Shown here: piece after piece, positions 11,485 to 24,800 of the stretch
How positions within the stretch are numbered: the stretch's first letter is position 1
Layout: every line of letters starts with the position of its first letter
From: Cyrtodaria siliqua
Taxonomy: Eukaryota > Mollusca > Bivalvia > Adapedonta > Hiatellidae
DNA length: 64,000 nucleotides
Assembly (NCBI GenBank): GCA_037043455.1
Contig: JAWPHD010008259.1
Span: forward strand, 53,438-117,437
Direction: 5' to 3'
Translations under genes and position numbers: made by a program
Notes under the pieces: generated by a model
What the model was told of the DNA's origin: nothing
The model's database searches: none
What the model saw: the letters and a program-made list of their open reading frames with translations, nothing else

Positions 11485-12705
11485 TCAGTGTAAATATAGA
11501 TATAAAAATCGAACAGGAAAAGATTCAAGGACGACAGTCAAGCACAAACACACAGAGAAACAAAGAACAAATTTAAAGATGAATAAAAGGCCAAATAAGA
11601 CAAGGGTTGACAATAGGGCTACCGCCTTGGAATGGTCATTAGCAAAAAAGGCCGCTGGGGGTTTAAACCAGGCTCTAGGGTGCACCAAACCTCACACATA
11701 CTGTCAACCCAATAAAATGGGACACTGTAAATAAAGAAATCCCCGCCATGAACTATCCTCTAACCAACAGGGCAGCATTAATAGGCAATATAAATAAAAC
11801 ACAAAGATGCTCGTGTATATATATATGAAAAAAACACACAGTAACCTAGAAAGTCACAAAGAAGGTACTCAATGACTTGGCAGAAGCCAGAGCAGCAAGA
11901 GAATAAACCACTGAGGGCACGACAAGACAAGACTGCAGACATACATCAAACGTCACCGTCCTTTAGGGCTTTAGGTAGACGTCATCATACGGTCCACAGC
12001 CTGTCCGGTCATCGCACAATCAAAGAGGAAAGCTTATTTGCGAACTGTAAATGGGTCCACCACCAAGCATGCAGTGCGTTGTAAAATGATAGAGTCATAA
12101 CCTCTTTTGATAACAAGTTTAACAAAGATAGTATGAAAGTGATCATGACCAAGGATCTTTCGAAGTTTGTAAATCACGTCACCATAGAAGTCAGGTTGTG
12201 ATAGTCCATGTCGCAGAATAGTTTTTAACTTACTTTTATATTTGGAAAGAAGATCAGGGTTACGATAATACAATTTTGCAAAGGTTTTATGAAGTTTATG
12301 GTAACGGTAACCCTGATGGAGTAGCTTTTTAGTTATACAAAGATTACGAATATTAAAGTCCTCAACATAGACCCCATAAGAAGTTGCTCGGGGAACATCC
12401 CCATCTAAATGGGGATAATTAACAATATAAAAATTAAAATCATCTCTCTTGTCATATATTTTGCTAATTATGTCACCATTTTCAATGGAGAGAAGAAGCC
12501 TTAGTATCGGAAATATTAGCTTTGTTAAGTTTTTTAGGGTATATATTATTTACCATAGTAGAAAAGAAAGGGTTGTCAATGTTAATATGTCATCCAGTTA
12601 CCGAGAGGTGTCATTAAAGGCCTCAATAACATCTTTCTGGGTATCTGATGAAAGACTCAACATGAAATCTCTTTCCTTTCTTAGCAATATAAAAACTATT
12701 CTGCG
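11485..12705 (-). mobile_element. Penelope-like element, 5'-truncated copy with RT C-terminus
   Basis: Same 3' end as the other copies, then on the minus strand the C-terminal part of the PLE protein. The ORF 12034-12273 contains YYRNPDLLSKYKSK and RTACLVVDPFTVR, shared with the copy at 53.6-53.9 kb. Further 5' (12290-12705) there are recognisable but frameshifted pieces of the RT thumb and palm region. The copy ends abruptly near 12.7 kb. Confidence 0.85.
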
Positions 12706-15367
12706 ACACAAGATAAAATAATCTCATTTATTACGTATCAGACGCACTTTGTGTATCGGACAGTCATATCATAAAACTTTTATTCAGAACTGGTAACACT
12801 ATTATAATCATGAAATTGTTGACCGAATGAAAACGTTTTTTTCCCTTAATTAATCATCTCCTTACAATCGCCTATTTAAACTGTTTATGGGTGATCAAAG
12901 CCATTACGTTTCAGCACAAACAGCTACAGACATTAGTTTTTAACCTACTTTTAAATCTAATCAGACTAGATTATCAAATTTTGTAAAACCCCCTCAAATT
13001 ATGTATCTATTGTGTTGAGTGCTAACACTATTTGGTACTTTAAGGGAACTGTGTTCAACACTTTTAGGGATCTAGGGAACAATGATGCAAATACTTTTAG
13101 GGATCTAGGGACCATGGACAAAACACATTTTGGGAATTTTGGCAAATACTTTTGGGGTTCTGGGGGAAAATGGCCACTAAGGGATATGGGGTACAAGAAC
13201 CCCAATTTCCCACCCCATGTGAGGGCCTCATTATTTTCTAATTTGGCCAGTTTAACACCTGCACAAGTACAGTTGTTGACTAGTTAGGGAGTATCCCACA
13301 ATGTTTGTTTGCAACTTTGTAATATAGCTGACCTACATGCGGATCAAGTACATGTGTGGAGCATGTATGACCATTCAAACTGACCAGGGCACAACAATTA
13401 ATCATAAGTGTTGGCTACTGAAATGCACTTACGAAAAAGTCGGACACTCCTCTAATACAAATTGGGCATAGGGTTACCTTGTTCTCTGAACAATGGAAGG
13501 TTGTATACAGCCATATCATTGTCTGAGAAGTAGTCTAATTATGTTGTTAGTTTGGAGACCTCGGGTTGAGCATTTCCTCATGAATGATGCACGTGAAAGG
13601 TAGTCATCTAATTAACCATATGTTTAGTAACAAAATGGGAGAGACTAATAACTGAAGGCAAGGTGAGGCTGGTACTGTCATGATACGATGGGAGGCTTAT
13701 TTAAGAACCCTGTATCAGTAGGTTGGAAAGTAAGTTAATTATCTTGTTTACTGCAAAATGCTGAGATTTGTACTCTTAGGCTAGTTAGGACAGTTTTGAA
13801 CCAGTTTTAATAGTCATGTCCAATATACTTAAGTCCACGTGGCCGTCAAAATCTGGGTCATTATGATGATATATAAATGTGGCGTGAGCCAGCATTTAGT
13901 GCAGTTCAGATTGGATTGAGTTCAGAGCTAGATAGACTGAAGGTTTTGCTTGGCGTGTCCCAGTCGGGCGGTAGTCCCCGTCGGGCACATACTCGAACAC
14001 ACGCACGTTTGGAAAGTAGACTGCTTGCACACGGTTTAAGACGATTTATTCGAAGTTATATATTTTACTCTGGTTTCTAATGTGTATATTGTGAAAGTGT
14101 AAACGTAGTAGTTAGTAGTTTAATAAAATACCTATTAAAGACAATTACTTGTGTTAGATATTTCCCGTCACTATAGAACAACTTGAATCAGTGCAGTTCC
14201 ACACTCCATCAGTAATAAAGTTGAAGTGCAAGTCTCGATGAACCGGCCGCATTCATGAACGTTTGGGTGACCGAGACTATTATATTCAATTATGTACCGG
14301 TGTTATATTAGGAATAAATTCCCATTAAAATACATGATTAACTCTATGTTTAAATATATATTCTTGTTATGGTTATTCCTGTTTACAACAGTTTGTAATT
14401 GCTCATGTACAATTTTAATATTTATACCTTAAGTTCCGATGTAAATTCTTCCTTTGTCCTCCTCCTTTCCTTAGATACCCGTATGGCAATGCGTAACTGA
14501 AAGAGACGTAACCATGGATATAAAAGTCGAACAGGAAGTGTAGCATTCCCAGAAAACAGCCGTCCCAAAACACATATTTACGACAGCAATTACCTAATAG
14601 ATAGAGTATGGTCTCATCGAGTTGATTGATTTAGCCATCAAGGTGTTTAAACCAACCAACGAGATGAGACCATACTCTTTTTTGTTTTGTATCAGGTCCA
14701 TTTCAGCTGTCTGAATACTCTTACTTCCGATAACTGGTAGTTAGAGTACACCATTTATTCAGACAGGTGTTATTTTCAAACGATTTACACCTGTGCAAAT
14801 GCAAAGGAAATTTCAGTGACCATGCTACAATGTATATATACAGACGGTCAATGAAAAAGCACCAGTATACTATATTGTTTCACCATCTAAACTACATATA
14901 TACTCACTATGTTTTTTTACTGTTCAATAGAAAAAAAAGAAAGTATGTCGCATTTATTTACTTATAAGCCAATAGTTTTTTTTTTGCCAAAGTTACTTCC
15001 CTTGACAAAAATACCTCCATTATAATTTTAACCGCAGCAGACGTGAACTGTTGTCTGCCGTGCATGATAAAACAACAACAATAAAAAACATGTTTAGTAA
15101 CTCAGAATTTTAGTTGTATAATGGCCTTTATCGAAAAGTGATAAAGAAGCTCGCATTGATTATTTTTCTTCTAAAAAATAAAATACAACTGAAATTCTAA
15201 GTTCCTAACCATGTAATTCTTATATAGTGCAAAGATCAAGTTCCAACTTTATACACATCAAACTAGCAAAAGTTTGTAAGGCTCTTTAGTAACGAAGATA
15301 AAGATGCTTTAAATAACTTTTCACGAGTTTTATATAATGCTTATACACTTAGATCGAGCTTGAATAT
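12706..15367. other. Intergenic; small repeats and one hairpin
   Basis: No gene recognised. At 13040-13160 there are three diverged copies of CTTTTAGGGATCTAGGGA. The hairpin at 14603-14677 is listed separately. A short PLE-like 3' end (TATAAAAGTCGAACAGGA) lies at about 14519. The remaining ORFs are short and featureless. Confidence 0.5.
14603..14677. repeat. 22-bp inverted repeat (hairpin)
   Basis: The arm starting AGAGTATGGTCTCATCGA at 14603 is complementary, with two mismatches, to the arm ending GATGAGACCATACTCT at 14677; the loop is about 31 bp. A relative of the left arm (GTACGGTCTCATCGAGTTG) occurs at about 3938. Confidence 0.8.
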
Positions 15368-16572
15368 ATCTACAGTAATGGGTAACGTTTATTTGTAGAT
15401 CTATAGTAATGGGTAACGTTTATTTGTAGATTTACAGTAATGGGTAACGTTTATTTGAAGATCTACAGTAATGGGTAACGTTTATTTGTAGATTTACAGT
15501 AATGGGTAACGTTTATTTGTAAATCTACAGTAATGGGTAACGTTTATTTGTAAATCTACAGTAATGGGTAACGTTTATTTGTAAATCTACAGTAGTGGGT
15601 AACGTTTATTTGTAAATCTACAGTAATAGGTAACGTTTATTTGTAGATTTACAGTAATAGGTAACGTTTATTTGTAGATTTACAGTAATAGGTAACGTTT
15701 ATTTGTAGATTTACAGTAATAGGTAACGGTTATTTGTAGATCTACAGTAATAGGTAACGTTTAATAATTTTATTTGTAGATCTACGTAATAGGTAACGTT
15801 TATTTGTAGATTTACAGTAATAGGTAACGGTTATTAGTAGATCTACAGTAATAGGTAACGTTTATTTGTAGATTTACAGTAATAGGTAACGTTTATTTGT
15901 AGATTTATAGTAATCGGTAACGTTTATTTGTAGATCTATAGTAATGGGTAACGTTTATTTGAAGATCTACAGTAATGGGTAACGTTTATTTGTAGATTTA
16001 CAGTAATGGGTAACGTTTATTTGTAGATCTACAGTAATGGGTAACGTTTATTTGTAGATCTACAGTAATAGGTAACGTTTATTTGTAAATCTACAGTAAT
16101 AGGTATCGTTTATTTGTAGATCTACAGTAATGGGTAACGTTTATTTGTAGATCTACAGTAATTTGTAAATATACAGTAATGGGTAACGTTTATTTGTAAA
16201 TCTACAGTAATGGATAACGTTTATTTGTAAATCTACAGTAGTGGGTAACGTTTATTTGTAAATCTACAGTAATGGGTAACGTTTATTTGTAGATTTACAG
16301 TAATAGGTAACGTTTATTTGTAGATTTACAGTAATATGTAACGGTTATTTGTAGATCTACAGTAATAGGTAACGTTTATTTGTAGATCTACGTAGTAGGT
16401 AACGTTTATTTGTAGATTTACAGTAATAGGTAACGTTTATTTGTAGATTTACAGTAATAGGTAACGGTTATTAGTAGATCTACAGTAATAGGTAACGTTT
16501 ATTTGTAGATTTACAGTAATAGGTAACGGTTATTTGTAGATCTACAGTAATAGGTAACGTTTATTTGTATAC
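15368..16572. repeat. 31-bp minisatellite array (about 39 copies)
   Basis: Unit about TAATGGGTAACGTTTATTTG plus TAGATCTACAG, tandem over 1.2 kb. Many units contain the perfect palindrome TGTAGATCTACA. Variant blocks (GGGTAAC versus AGGTAAC; GTAAATC versus GTAGATT) are clustered and partly repeated, suggesting higher-order duplication. No coding role. Confidence 0.95.
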
Positions 16573-17280
16573 AGTAAATAAAAAGGATAGTATAAGGCTA
16601 TTCGGAGAATTGAAGATAAACGCTTAAAGAATTTAAAGATTATTTTAATAACATCTGTCTTTAACATGCGTGTTTGATCTTTACGATATTTAGTACCGAT
16701 AGAAAGACCATTCTTGTTAATGTTTATCTTCTTCAAGTTATTCTTTGTCATTATATGTTTTTTATTTAATTGTTTGAAGTAAATCACACTGATTTGTAGT
16801 AAGGGCGATTTTGTTTTCTCACGCCACAAAGCACTAAACGAACCGAGGGGCCTAGTTAGACCTTTTTTGATGTGCAGGCCGGATATTTCTAGTGGGGTCC
16901 GGGCATGTTTCCCGGATTTTGAAATTTTGAAAATGTAGGACGTCTCTGGTGCGTTTTTGCGTATATTTAGATATAAATTTAAGCAAAATCACGCTTCAGA
17001 ATTCAACAAATTCGTACACTATTATTTCATTGTTATATTTTTCAACCATGCATGTGAAAATTATGTGCAGGCCCGGGCATTTTGGCCTTATAGGTAGCTA
17101 CGCTACTGGAACCTAGTGTGAACGCTAGTTACTGAAGCTTGTTTTGATTTTCTTTAATTCTGTTATCATACATCAGAGCTTCATTTCGCATTCATATTGT
17201 TTTAGACATTATCGCTAGTTTAAGTTCAAACTTTCGAATTGCAACAAATAAAAAATTAAACAACTTTGCAACAAGGTTAA
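16573..17280. other. Intergenic with dispersed repeat fragment
   Basis: 16850-17095 contains GATGTGCAGGCC, TCTAGTGGGGTCCGGGCATG and CTACGCTAC. It is related to 23964-24055 and, inverted, to 36540-36612. No gene recognised. Confidence 0.6.
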
Positions 17281-18066
17281 ACTCAACATCAATAAATACT
17301 GATAAAGGTGACCTTTGAGAGCAACAAACACAATCAAGAGAATAAAGCAGCAGACTCGGTTTTATTGAGTCTGTTCATGAGAAGTAATGAAAGAAGCAAC
17401 ACTTCTCACGCCCCCTAGCACCGGCTTAAGCGGTATTCTACTTCAAAGCCACATATATTGGGCTCGTCGGTCCCAAATGACCAGTAAAAAATAACACTAC
17501 TGATTCGTAGCACGGGGAGACTTTTTACAGCCGCCACCTGCACTAAACGAACGCTAGTGTGAATGTTAATAAATACTGATAAAGGTGATCCTTTGAGAGC
17601 AACAAACACAATCAAGAGAATAAAGCAGTAGACTCGGTTTTATTGAGTCTGTTCATGAGAAGTAACGAAAGAAGCAACACTTCTCACGCCCCCTAGCACC
17701 GGCTTAAGCGGTATTCTACTTCAAAGCCACATATATTGGGCTCGTTGGTCCCAAAGGACCAGTAAAAAATAACACTACTGATTCGTAGCACGGGGAGACT
17801 TTTTACAGCCGCCACACTGCACTAAACGAACGCTAGTGTGAATGTTAATAAATACTGATAAAGGTGATCCTTTGAGAGCAACAGACACAATCAAGAGAAT
17901 AAAGCAGTAGACTCGGTTTTATTGAGTCTGTTCATGAGAAGTAATGAAAGAAGCAACACTTCTCACGCCCCCTAGCACCGGCTTAAGCGGTATTCTACTT
18001 CAAAGCCACATATATTGGGCTCGTTGGTCCCAAAGGACCAGTAAAAAATAACACTACTGATTCGTA
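17281..18066 (-). repeat. 278-bp tandem repeat, three copies (hairpin repeat family)
   Basis: Copies begin near 17291, 17568 and 17847 (spacing 277 and 279 bp); the third is incomplete. In the orientation used for the 1.4-kb copies (minus here) each unit has two hairpins: GAGAAGT paired with ACTTCTC and CAGACTC paired with GAGTCTG around AATAAAAC. Relatives occur at 1446-1860, 32140-32290 and 42545-42655. The ORF 17415-17615 is incidental. Confidence 0.9.
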
Positions 18067-18229
18067 GTATTGTATTGATGTTTTCTGTTCTCTTTATTCA
18101 ACAAGCATTTAACAACACCGATAACCAATTGATTTTGCTATGTTTAGACTACAGGGGAATAGGGAGTTTTGGTCAAGAACATACAGTTTAGTTTCCATTG
18201 CTTATAGTTACTTACTCATCATATATGTA

Positions 18230-18560
18230 ACATTTCATATACACCCTGAGGGTACTTAGAACAGTTTGAAGGGTGTTCCACGGAACACTTATGTCGCCTG
18301 CCGTGTGCTAATTTCAGCTCTAACTAAAGTTTTATGAAAAGGGGCAGAACTCTGCCAAAATGAAAGTCAAAGTTATTGGACAGGTTTAACGACATTTCTT
18401 GAGCGAAGATGAAGATGTGTTTGAAGTTTTATGAACATAGGCCAAAAACTTTTCAAGTTATGGCCAAAGTTAGGTTGCAGGTTAGAGTGTGACGGACGAC
18501 GGACGACGATGGACGTCCCTTAGTGCCTGCCATGCTACACAGGCGACACAGTTAATACTA
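18230..18560. repeat. Dispersed repeat ending in GACGGACGACGGACGACGATGG
   Basis: Contains GGGGCAGAACTCTGCC (itself palindromic), AAAGTTATTGGACAGG, AACTTTTCAAGTTATGGCC and the GACGG-rich tail. This layout recurs widely in mollusc genomes from memory. Class unknown; non-coding. Confidence 0.55.
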
Positions 18561-18758
18561 TATTACGTTTCTTTTCTGTTATATTATTGAGAGTAATTCG
18601 TTGCCCTTGAACTTTCTACATTAGACTCTGGTACATTTCTTATTTGGTGGGGGAATTGTCATTATATCTAAAAACGGATTTCAATAATCGTTTGTAACAA
18701 AATAGAACTTCGTTTTATTTAGCTTCGTGTGATATATATATGATTATTTACTACACAC

Positions 18759-18800
18759 CTGTTTGTTGGTTAAGGCGTGGAAGATGAATATAGCAACACC
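18759..18800 (-). CDS. aGPCR exon: TM7
   Basis: Acceptor TTTCAG and donor GTGTGTAG flank a 42-bp phase 0-0 exon encoding GVAIFIFHALTNKQ. This matches the family-B TM7 pattern of a hydrophobic stretch ending in an FH....N motif. It follows the TM6 exon, which ends in phase 0. The downstream cytoplasmic tail was not identified. Confidence 0.85.
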
Positions 18801-21800
18801 CTGAAATAAATGTAAAATACATCATTTAAAACGTCATAGGATTATACTAGGATATAAATAAAAGACGATCATATTATAACAGTACTGCAGGGATCGCTGT
18901 AGCCCGAAAACATCTGGGCCCTGTTTTATGAAACAACCTACAGTAGTTTTGATCTTAAGTCAAAATAAAATAACTACAGCCATCTTCCTTAAAAGTATTT
19001 GAAGCAAGCAATGAAGGGGGGAAATACTGCATGAACAACATATGTATTAGACAGTTTACAGAAAATCGTTTTATCTTTTAACGTAACGTATAGCAATACA
19101 ATTAATAATTTGATTTACAATCAAAATTATCGTAAGACGGTTCATAAAATGGGGCCCTGGAGAGAAAATCTCACTTGCTAATTTGCTTATTTACTGCAAA
19201 TTGGTGAAAAATAGTGAGAATTTTTTTTGCTCATTTAACATATTTGGATGGAATATTTAAAAGATCAATGAGAGAATCTCCCTAAATCGATTTATATATC
19301 CAGTATCATTTTTACTTTTACCCTGGTGACATTTAAATAAATCAAATTTTAAGTATTCACTATTTCGTGTTACTATACTATAAGTTTTAATATATTATTG
19401 GTGCAATAATATCAAAAATTAATAATATGCAAAAACAAATGGCTTAACACAATTCTTATAATTAACATTAATGATCGAACAAATGCAATTTATGTAGAAA
19501 AACTAACGGAACAGCGCTAGTTTTTAAAAATGTGTTTTTTTAAAACAAAACATTACCTGCAGACTGTTCAGAGCAACAAAGACAGGTTGGAATATGTTGG
19601 AAGTGTCCCTGTTGACAGAGAAAACCCCGAACACCCAGGTACAGCCCAAAATAGGGAGCAGCACTGCCACCATCCTAGCTGAGGCTCTAGATTTAAAATG
19701 ATTGCACAAAAAGATATATTGCTATATGCATATCAAATAATATGTATCACATGTTTTGATAAAAATGCTTAAAGAGAAATGTGTGTGTCCATTAATGTTT
19801 ATATATTCTGACGGTCAATAAAAACGCAACGTTATCTCCATGTGTTTATGCGGTTGGATTATTCGCAACCCATTTAAAATAAAACTGCCGAACCAATATT
19901 TTCTATTATTTAGTATTGAATCTTGATACCTTACTTGTTTATTGGTAGGGTTTTCTGACAAGCAGTTACGCAGTTATTTACCTTGTCATTTAACAAACTG
20001 TTCCGCTAATTTATTTAGTAGTCACGGAATAAATTCCAATTGTTTTACTGGCCTTTTGATTGTTTATGCGTGTAGTAAATGTTAAATGCCGACTCGTTAT
20101 GTTTTGTCCAACATGTCCAAAATGCCTCAAATTCTAACTTTTAAAAGGATTTGTTTGGTGGTGCGTTTTCTTAGACTGTGAGTATATATATATTATACTC
20201 ACAGTATATATACTTAAAGTCACCAGGATACTGGGTCTCTCAATGTGAACACATTTATTGGGTCCACCATGAAATAGTGTGAATATACGTTTTTGGTATT
20301 TTTTTATGAATTAAGTACACCTATAGTATAGTCGTAACTTAACGGGTAATTTAACTGTTAACGCCTTTTATTCTCAAACCATAATACTGGGTCTGACCCA
20401 ACAGTTTTGTTGGTTCTTGTTACAGTATATATATACACACTTAGCAAATTATCAAGGGGGGATAACCCCTACTCAGGGGCCCAATAAACGTGTACAATAA
20501 GTTATGCGCGAGAGGCTTAATTAGGTAAATGTAGTTCTGTTAAACATGCATGTATTATTGGGTCGTTGAATTGTTGGGTCAAGACCCAATATACAGATTG
20601 AGGACCCAATAGCAAGGTAAGGACCCAATATATCGAGTGTAAAAATCATTTTTGACCCAATAAACTGGTGTCTTTAAAACTCTATATATATATATATATA
20701 TAATATATATATATATTGTGCACTTTTTAAAACACGAGCATGAATCCAAGTATAGGATAGAGGCTATGAAGAAAAATCCTCACCATTACGAAACCGAAAG
20801 GGAGGGGGCGCAGCGACCGACTTGGTTTCGTAATGGTGAAGATTTCTCTTCATATACTCTATCCGGCTTAGTGTTTAACATAGGTTTTATCGATAGTCTC
20901 TATATAGGTCACGCTCTTCACGGCAAAGACTGCGTGTAGTAAAATCTTCATGAATAAATGGTGTAAGTATTTGAGAATCTGAGCCAACTGATTGGTTGAA
21001 AAAGTAGGGAAAACACTATTATTATAGTTCAGCCAAATCTTACATCCAATGAGCGTCGAGAGATTATTTCATATCGGAACAAAATTTGTGATCACAGTAT
21101 TAAGTGATTTCAGTAATAATGGCTCAATTTATTATGGAGAATCTAATCTCCGCCTGACTACTTGTGTAGAGTGGAAAGACAGCGAAACTCATAGAAAATC
21201 AACTATGACAGCTGTCAATTACACAGACAGTGGACGGATGTAACTACTTGTCACGTGCAGGTAAAAGGAAGCTGACGGAGAGCGGACGGGTTGGACTCTA
21301 ATTCGGTTAAAGATAACTATTATGAAAAGTATGCCTTTTATTGAATTGTATCTTATTCATCATAAAACTAGTTGGCACATACCTTTGAAGTTGACAAACT
21401 AAACATACGCTATGAGACTTGGTTACTGTGAACAAAATATAGCGGTACTTTTATTTATTAACTGTTCATTTAACAATGAAGAAATTACATCTTTAATTTA
21501 ACACAAGTGGTAGAAAACTAGACGAAATAATAGGGAGATTAACTACTGCCAGACATTGACCGGAACAAATTACAGAAATGACCTCCTGTAAGATTGTCAT
21601 GTGTCCGTGTGGAAAAGTATGAAAATAAGAGGGCCAAGATGCCCCTGAATCGATCACCTGAGGATCTTTGCAATGATGAAAAAATGGTACTCTCGCAAAT
21701 GCTGATTGAATATGTTATTAAGTCTTTCCTTATGTAAGTCTATGTAAAAGCATACAAAACCTCTACATACAAACTTTGGACCCAGGGGTTACAGCCATCT

Positions 21801-24800
21801 TTGATCCCAGGGACTTCAAATGAGCAAACTTGATAGACCAGGGATTAGCGATCATTAATAATAATAAAGAACAAGAGAACAAGAGGGGACTGTTCATGTT
21901 CTACAAGCTAAAATGGCTTATATCAAGGGGTTTCATCATTAAATTCCTTTCAATACCGTTTTACAAGTGCAAAACACAACAACACTATTAACCGCAATTT
22001 AAACCCACAACACTCCATGCTAACAATTTAAAAGACTATGTAAAACATGCAAAATCTGTATATACAAACTTTTGAAAAATTCACAAAAGAAAAAACGCAT
22101 CCAAACAGGAAACAATAATAAAAATGAAGAATTAATAAAGAAAAGAAAAAAGTTTACCTCCAGTGGGATTTGAACCCACGGCCCTAGCTTCCCAGTGTAC
22201 AAGAAGTAATTCAAAGATTTTTCTATGGTAACAAATTTGAAAATATTCACCTAAGGGTCATCCATGTGAAGTCTGGTCAAAACTGACAAAGCTGTTTATG
22301 AGAAGAAGATTTTTTAAAACAATTCCTTATGTAAGTCTATGTAAAACATGTGACCCCTGGTGCGGGGCAAAATGTGATCACAGGAGGGTCACCATTTGAA
22401 CAAACTTGGTAAAGGGCCATAAACTTATAGTAAAATGCAAAATATTAAACCTCCGGCTCTTGTAGTTTCAGAGTAGAAGATTTTTTTAAAATGTTTTTCC
22501 TATATAAGTCTATGTAAAACTGTGACCCCCGGGGCGGGGCCAAATTTGATCCAAGGGTCACCATTTGAACAAACTCAGTAGAGGATCATAAGCTGATGCT
22601 ACATATAATACATGAGAGCTCTGTGCCTTGTGGTTTCAGAGAAGTTTTTTAAAGTTTTTTCCTATACAAGTCTATGAAAGACATGCAAAATCTCAATATA
22701 CAAACCTTGGACCAACTGGGCACGGCCATGTTTGACCCGGAGATTTCATTTGAACAAAATTGATAGTCTAAGCGTTGGTGATCATTTTAAAAGAAAAACT
22801 CTCGAAATATGTCCAGCTATTCTTGAGAAGGAGATTTTTTAAGGTTTCGACCATATATGGTAATGACGGTCATCTTGGATGTCGCGCTGGCCTAGTTTTA
22901 ACAAATCTAAAAAGCATTCATCTAAGGATCATCCTGTAGAAGCAAAAGTTAACGACGGACTGACGGAGTGATCCCAATAGATGACCTTGAGCCTTCGGCT
23001 CAGGTGATCTAAAAAAAGAAGAAGCATTTGATGCGCTACATCATTCGATGTGCATTTTATGAACTGAACATAACATACACCAGGGTGTTTGCTATATAAG
23101 ATGACCCTATTTCTTACAGTATGTACAGCAGGTGCGTGACCTTTACGTTATAGCATAATGATTATTTGAGGTAGACTAGGACTGTGTCCGCATAGGCCCT
23201 CCTGTCCGCACGCGCCTTTGTAACCGCAGTAGAAATTTACACACGTTTTGTTGTGGAATTATACAAGATACAAGATTCAAAAGTTTTATTTTACGTCTGC
23301 ATGATAAAGAACGGACAACAAAGCTCTTTGAACCGGCCAAAGGTATCTGTTAATCAGCTCAGATTTGGACATTTTCACAGTTATTACACAGGGTAGGATC
23401 TATCACATTAGTTAGATAATCATGGGTTTCCGGGTTACAAGATACGCTCATGTTTTTACTGCGTGGATATCCTAATTATTTCGTAAATTAATGTAAATTT
23501 ATAAATTTAAGTGATATTTTATGCTTGATAAATATTTCAAGATTAACGTGTATCCCTTTAACCAACTAAATACTTACAAACATGTATAATCAACTGCATA
23601 TACATGTAATTAACTTACTTTGCCTTCTCTTTTTCAGATTTGTCTCTCAATGCAGCAGTGCCATGCAGTTTCCTCAACACAAAACAGATTATCACAGTAT
23701 TTACCTAAATGTTAACAGAAAACAAGCTTTACTTTGATTGAAATGATAAGCTTTGCGTTTGAAACAACCGGGATTTGATTTTCTTTTAAATTTTAAACTA
23801 GATGTCCGCAACAGCAGGATTTTTGGTTTTAACTAATTATAGATTAAAATGATTTGACAAAATAATAGACTAACCAAAAATATAAAATAGATTGTAAAAT
23901 TAAGCCATTTTTCCTACCTATGTACCTATTACTTTCAGCAGTTATTGGAAACACATTATACAGGGGCGTAGCTAGACCTATTTTGATGTGCAGGCCCGAT
24001 TATGTCTAGTGGGGTCCGGGCATGCTTCCCCGGAAAATTTTGAAAACGTAGGACACTGTCTTGTTTATTTGGGATGACAATAAGGTAAGAGTAAGGTTTG
24101 GTGCACGCTAGAACCTGGTTCATTCATGTTAGCACTAATCGTTCCAAGGCGGTACCCCTGTTGTCAACCTCTTTAAGTTTGTGGTGGCGCACACGTCGTT
24201 TCTATATCGATGGCTTGGTGGAAAACTATTGTAACTACATATAAATAAAAAACTTCCACCAAGTCCTGATATGACAATTATTTTATGCTTAACAGGGAAA
24301 TAGTGGATTTTAGCAATGAAATAAAAGTGGTATTTCATACGTGTGAAATATAGTTTTATTTTTTCACTGCCCAACGTTTTTTTCGTTTTTTTCAATATCA
24401 AAAACATTTTTTTATTTGTTTAGAAAATAACTGTTTAATATATATCATTCGACTGTAAATGGTCTAACTAAGAAAATGAGCTATAGATTTTAAAACTGGT
24501 CAAGTATTTCAGAATTGTTGTCATTTGCAGTGAAAAATATTTTTTTCCGAAAGTTGTAAAGTTATATCATTGGATTGGAAATAACTTAACTAAGCAAATG
24601 ATTCATAGATTATTGAAATCGGTTGAGTAGTTTAGAAGTTATGGGGAATTAACAACAGCAATTTTATCATACTAAGCCAATGATGTCGTCAACTTTTTAT
24701 TTATTTTTCTGCTGCAGTACACATTGATTATAAAGCATAAAATAAAAAGAAAATGTGTTGTGTGTCGTGAATAACAGATTTTATTCCATCTCGAAGTGAT

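Noticed and set aside
17281..18066. Hammerhead ribozyme in the hairpin repeat
   Set aside because: The hairpins are there but the CUGAUGA and GAAA core elements of a hammerhead were not found.
19524..19709. ORF 61 aa taken as an independent small gene
   Set aside because: It is the TM6 exon plus intronic flanks of the receptor.
22155..22195. tRNA gene at 22.16 kb
   Set aside because: Only a B-box-like half is present; no A-box or acceptor stem.
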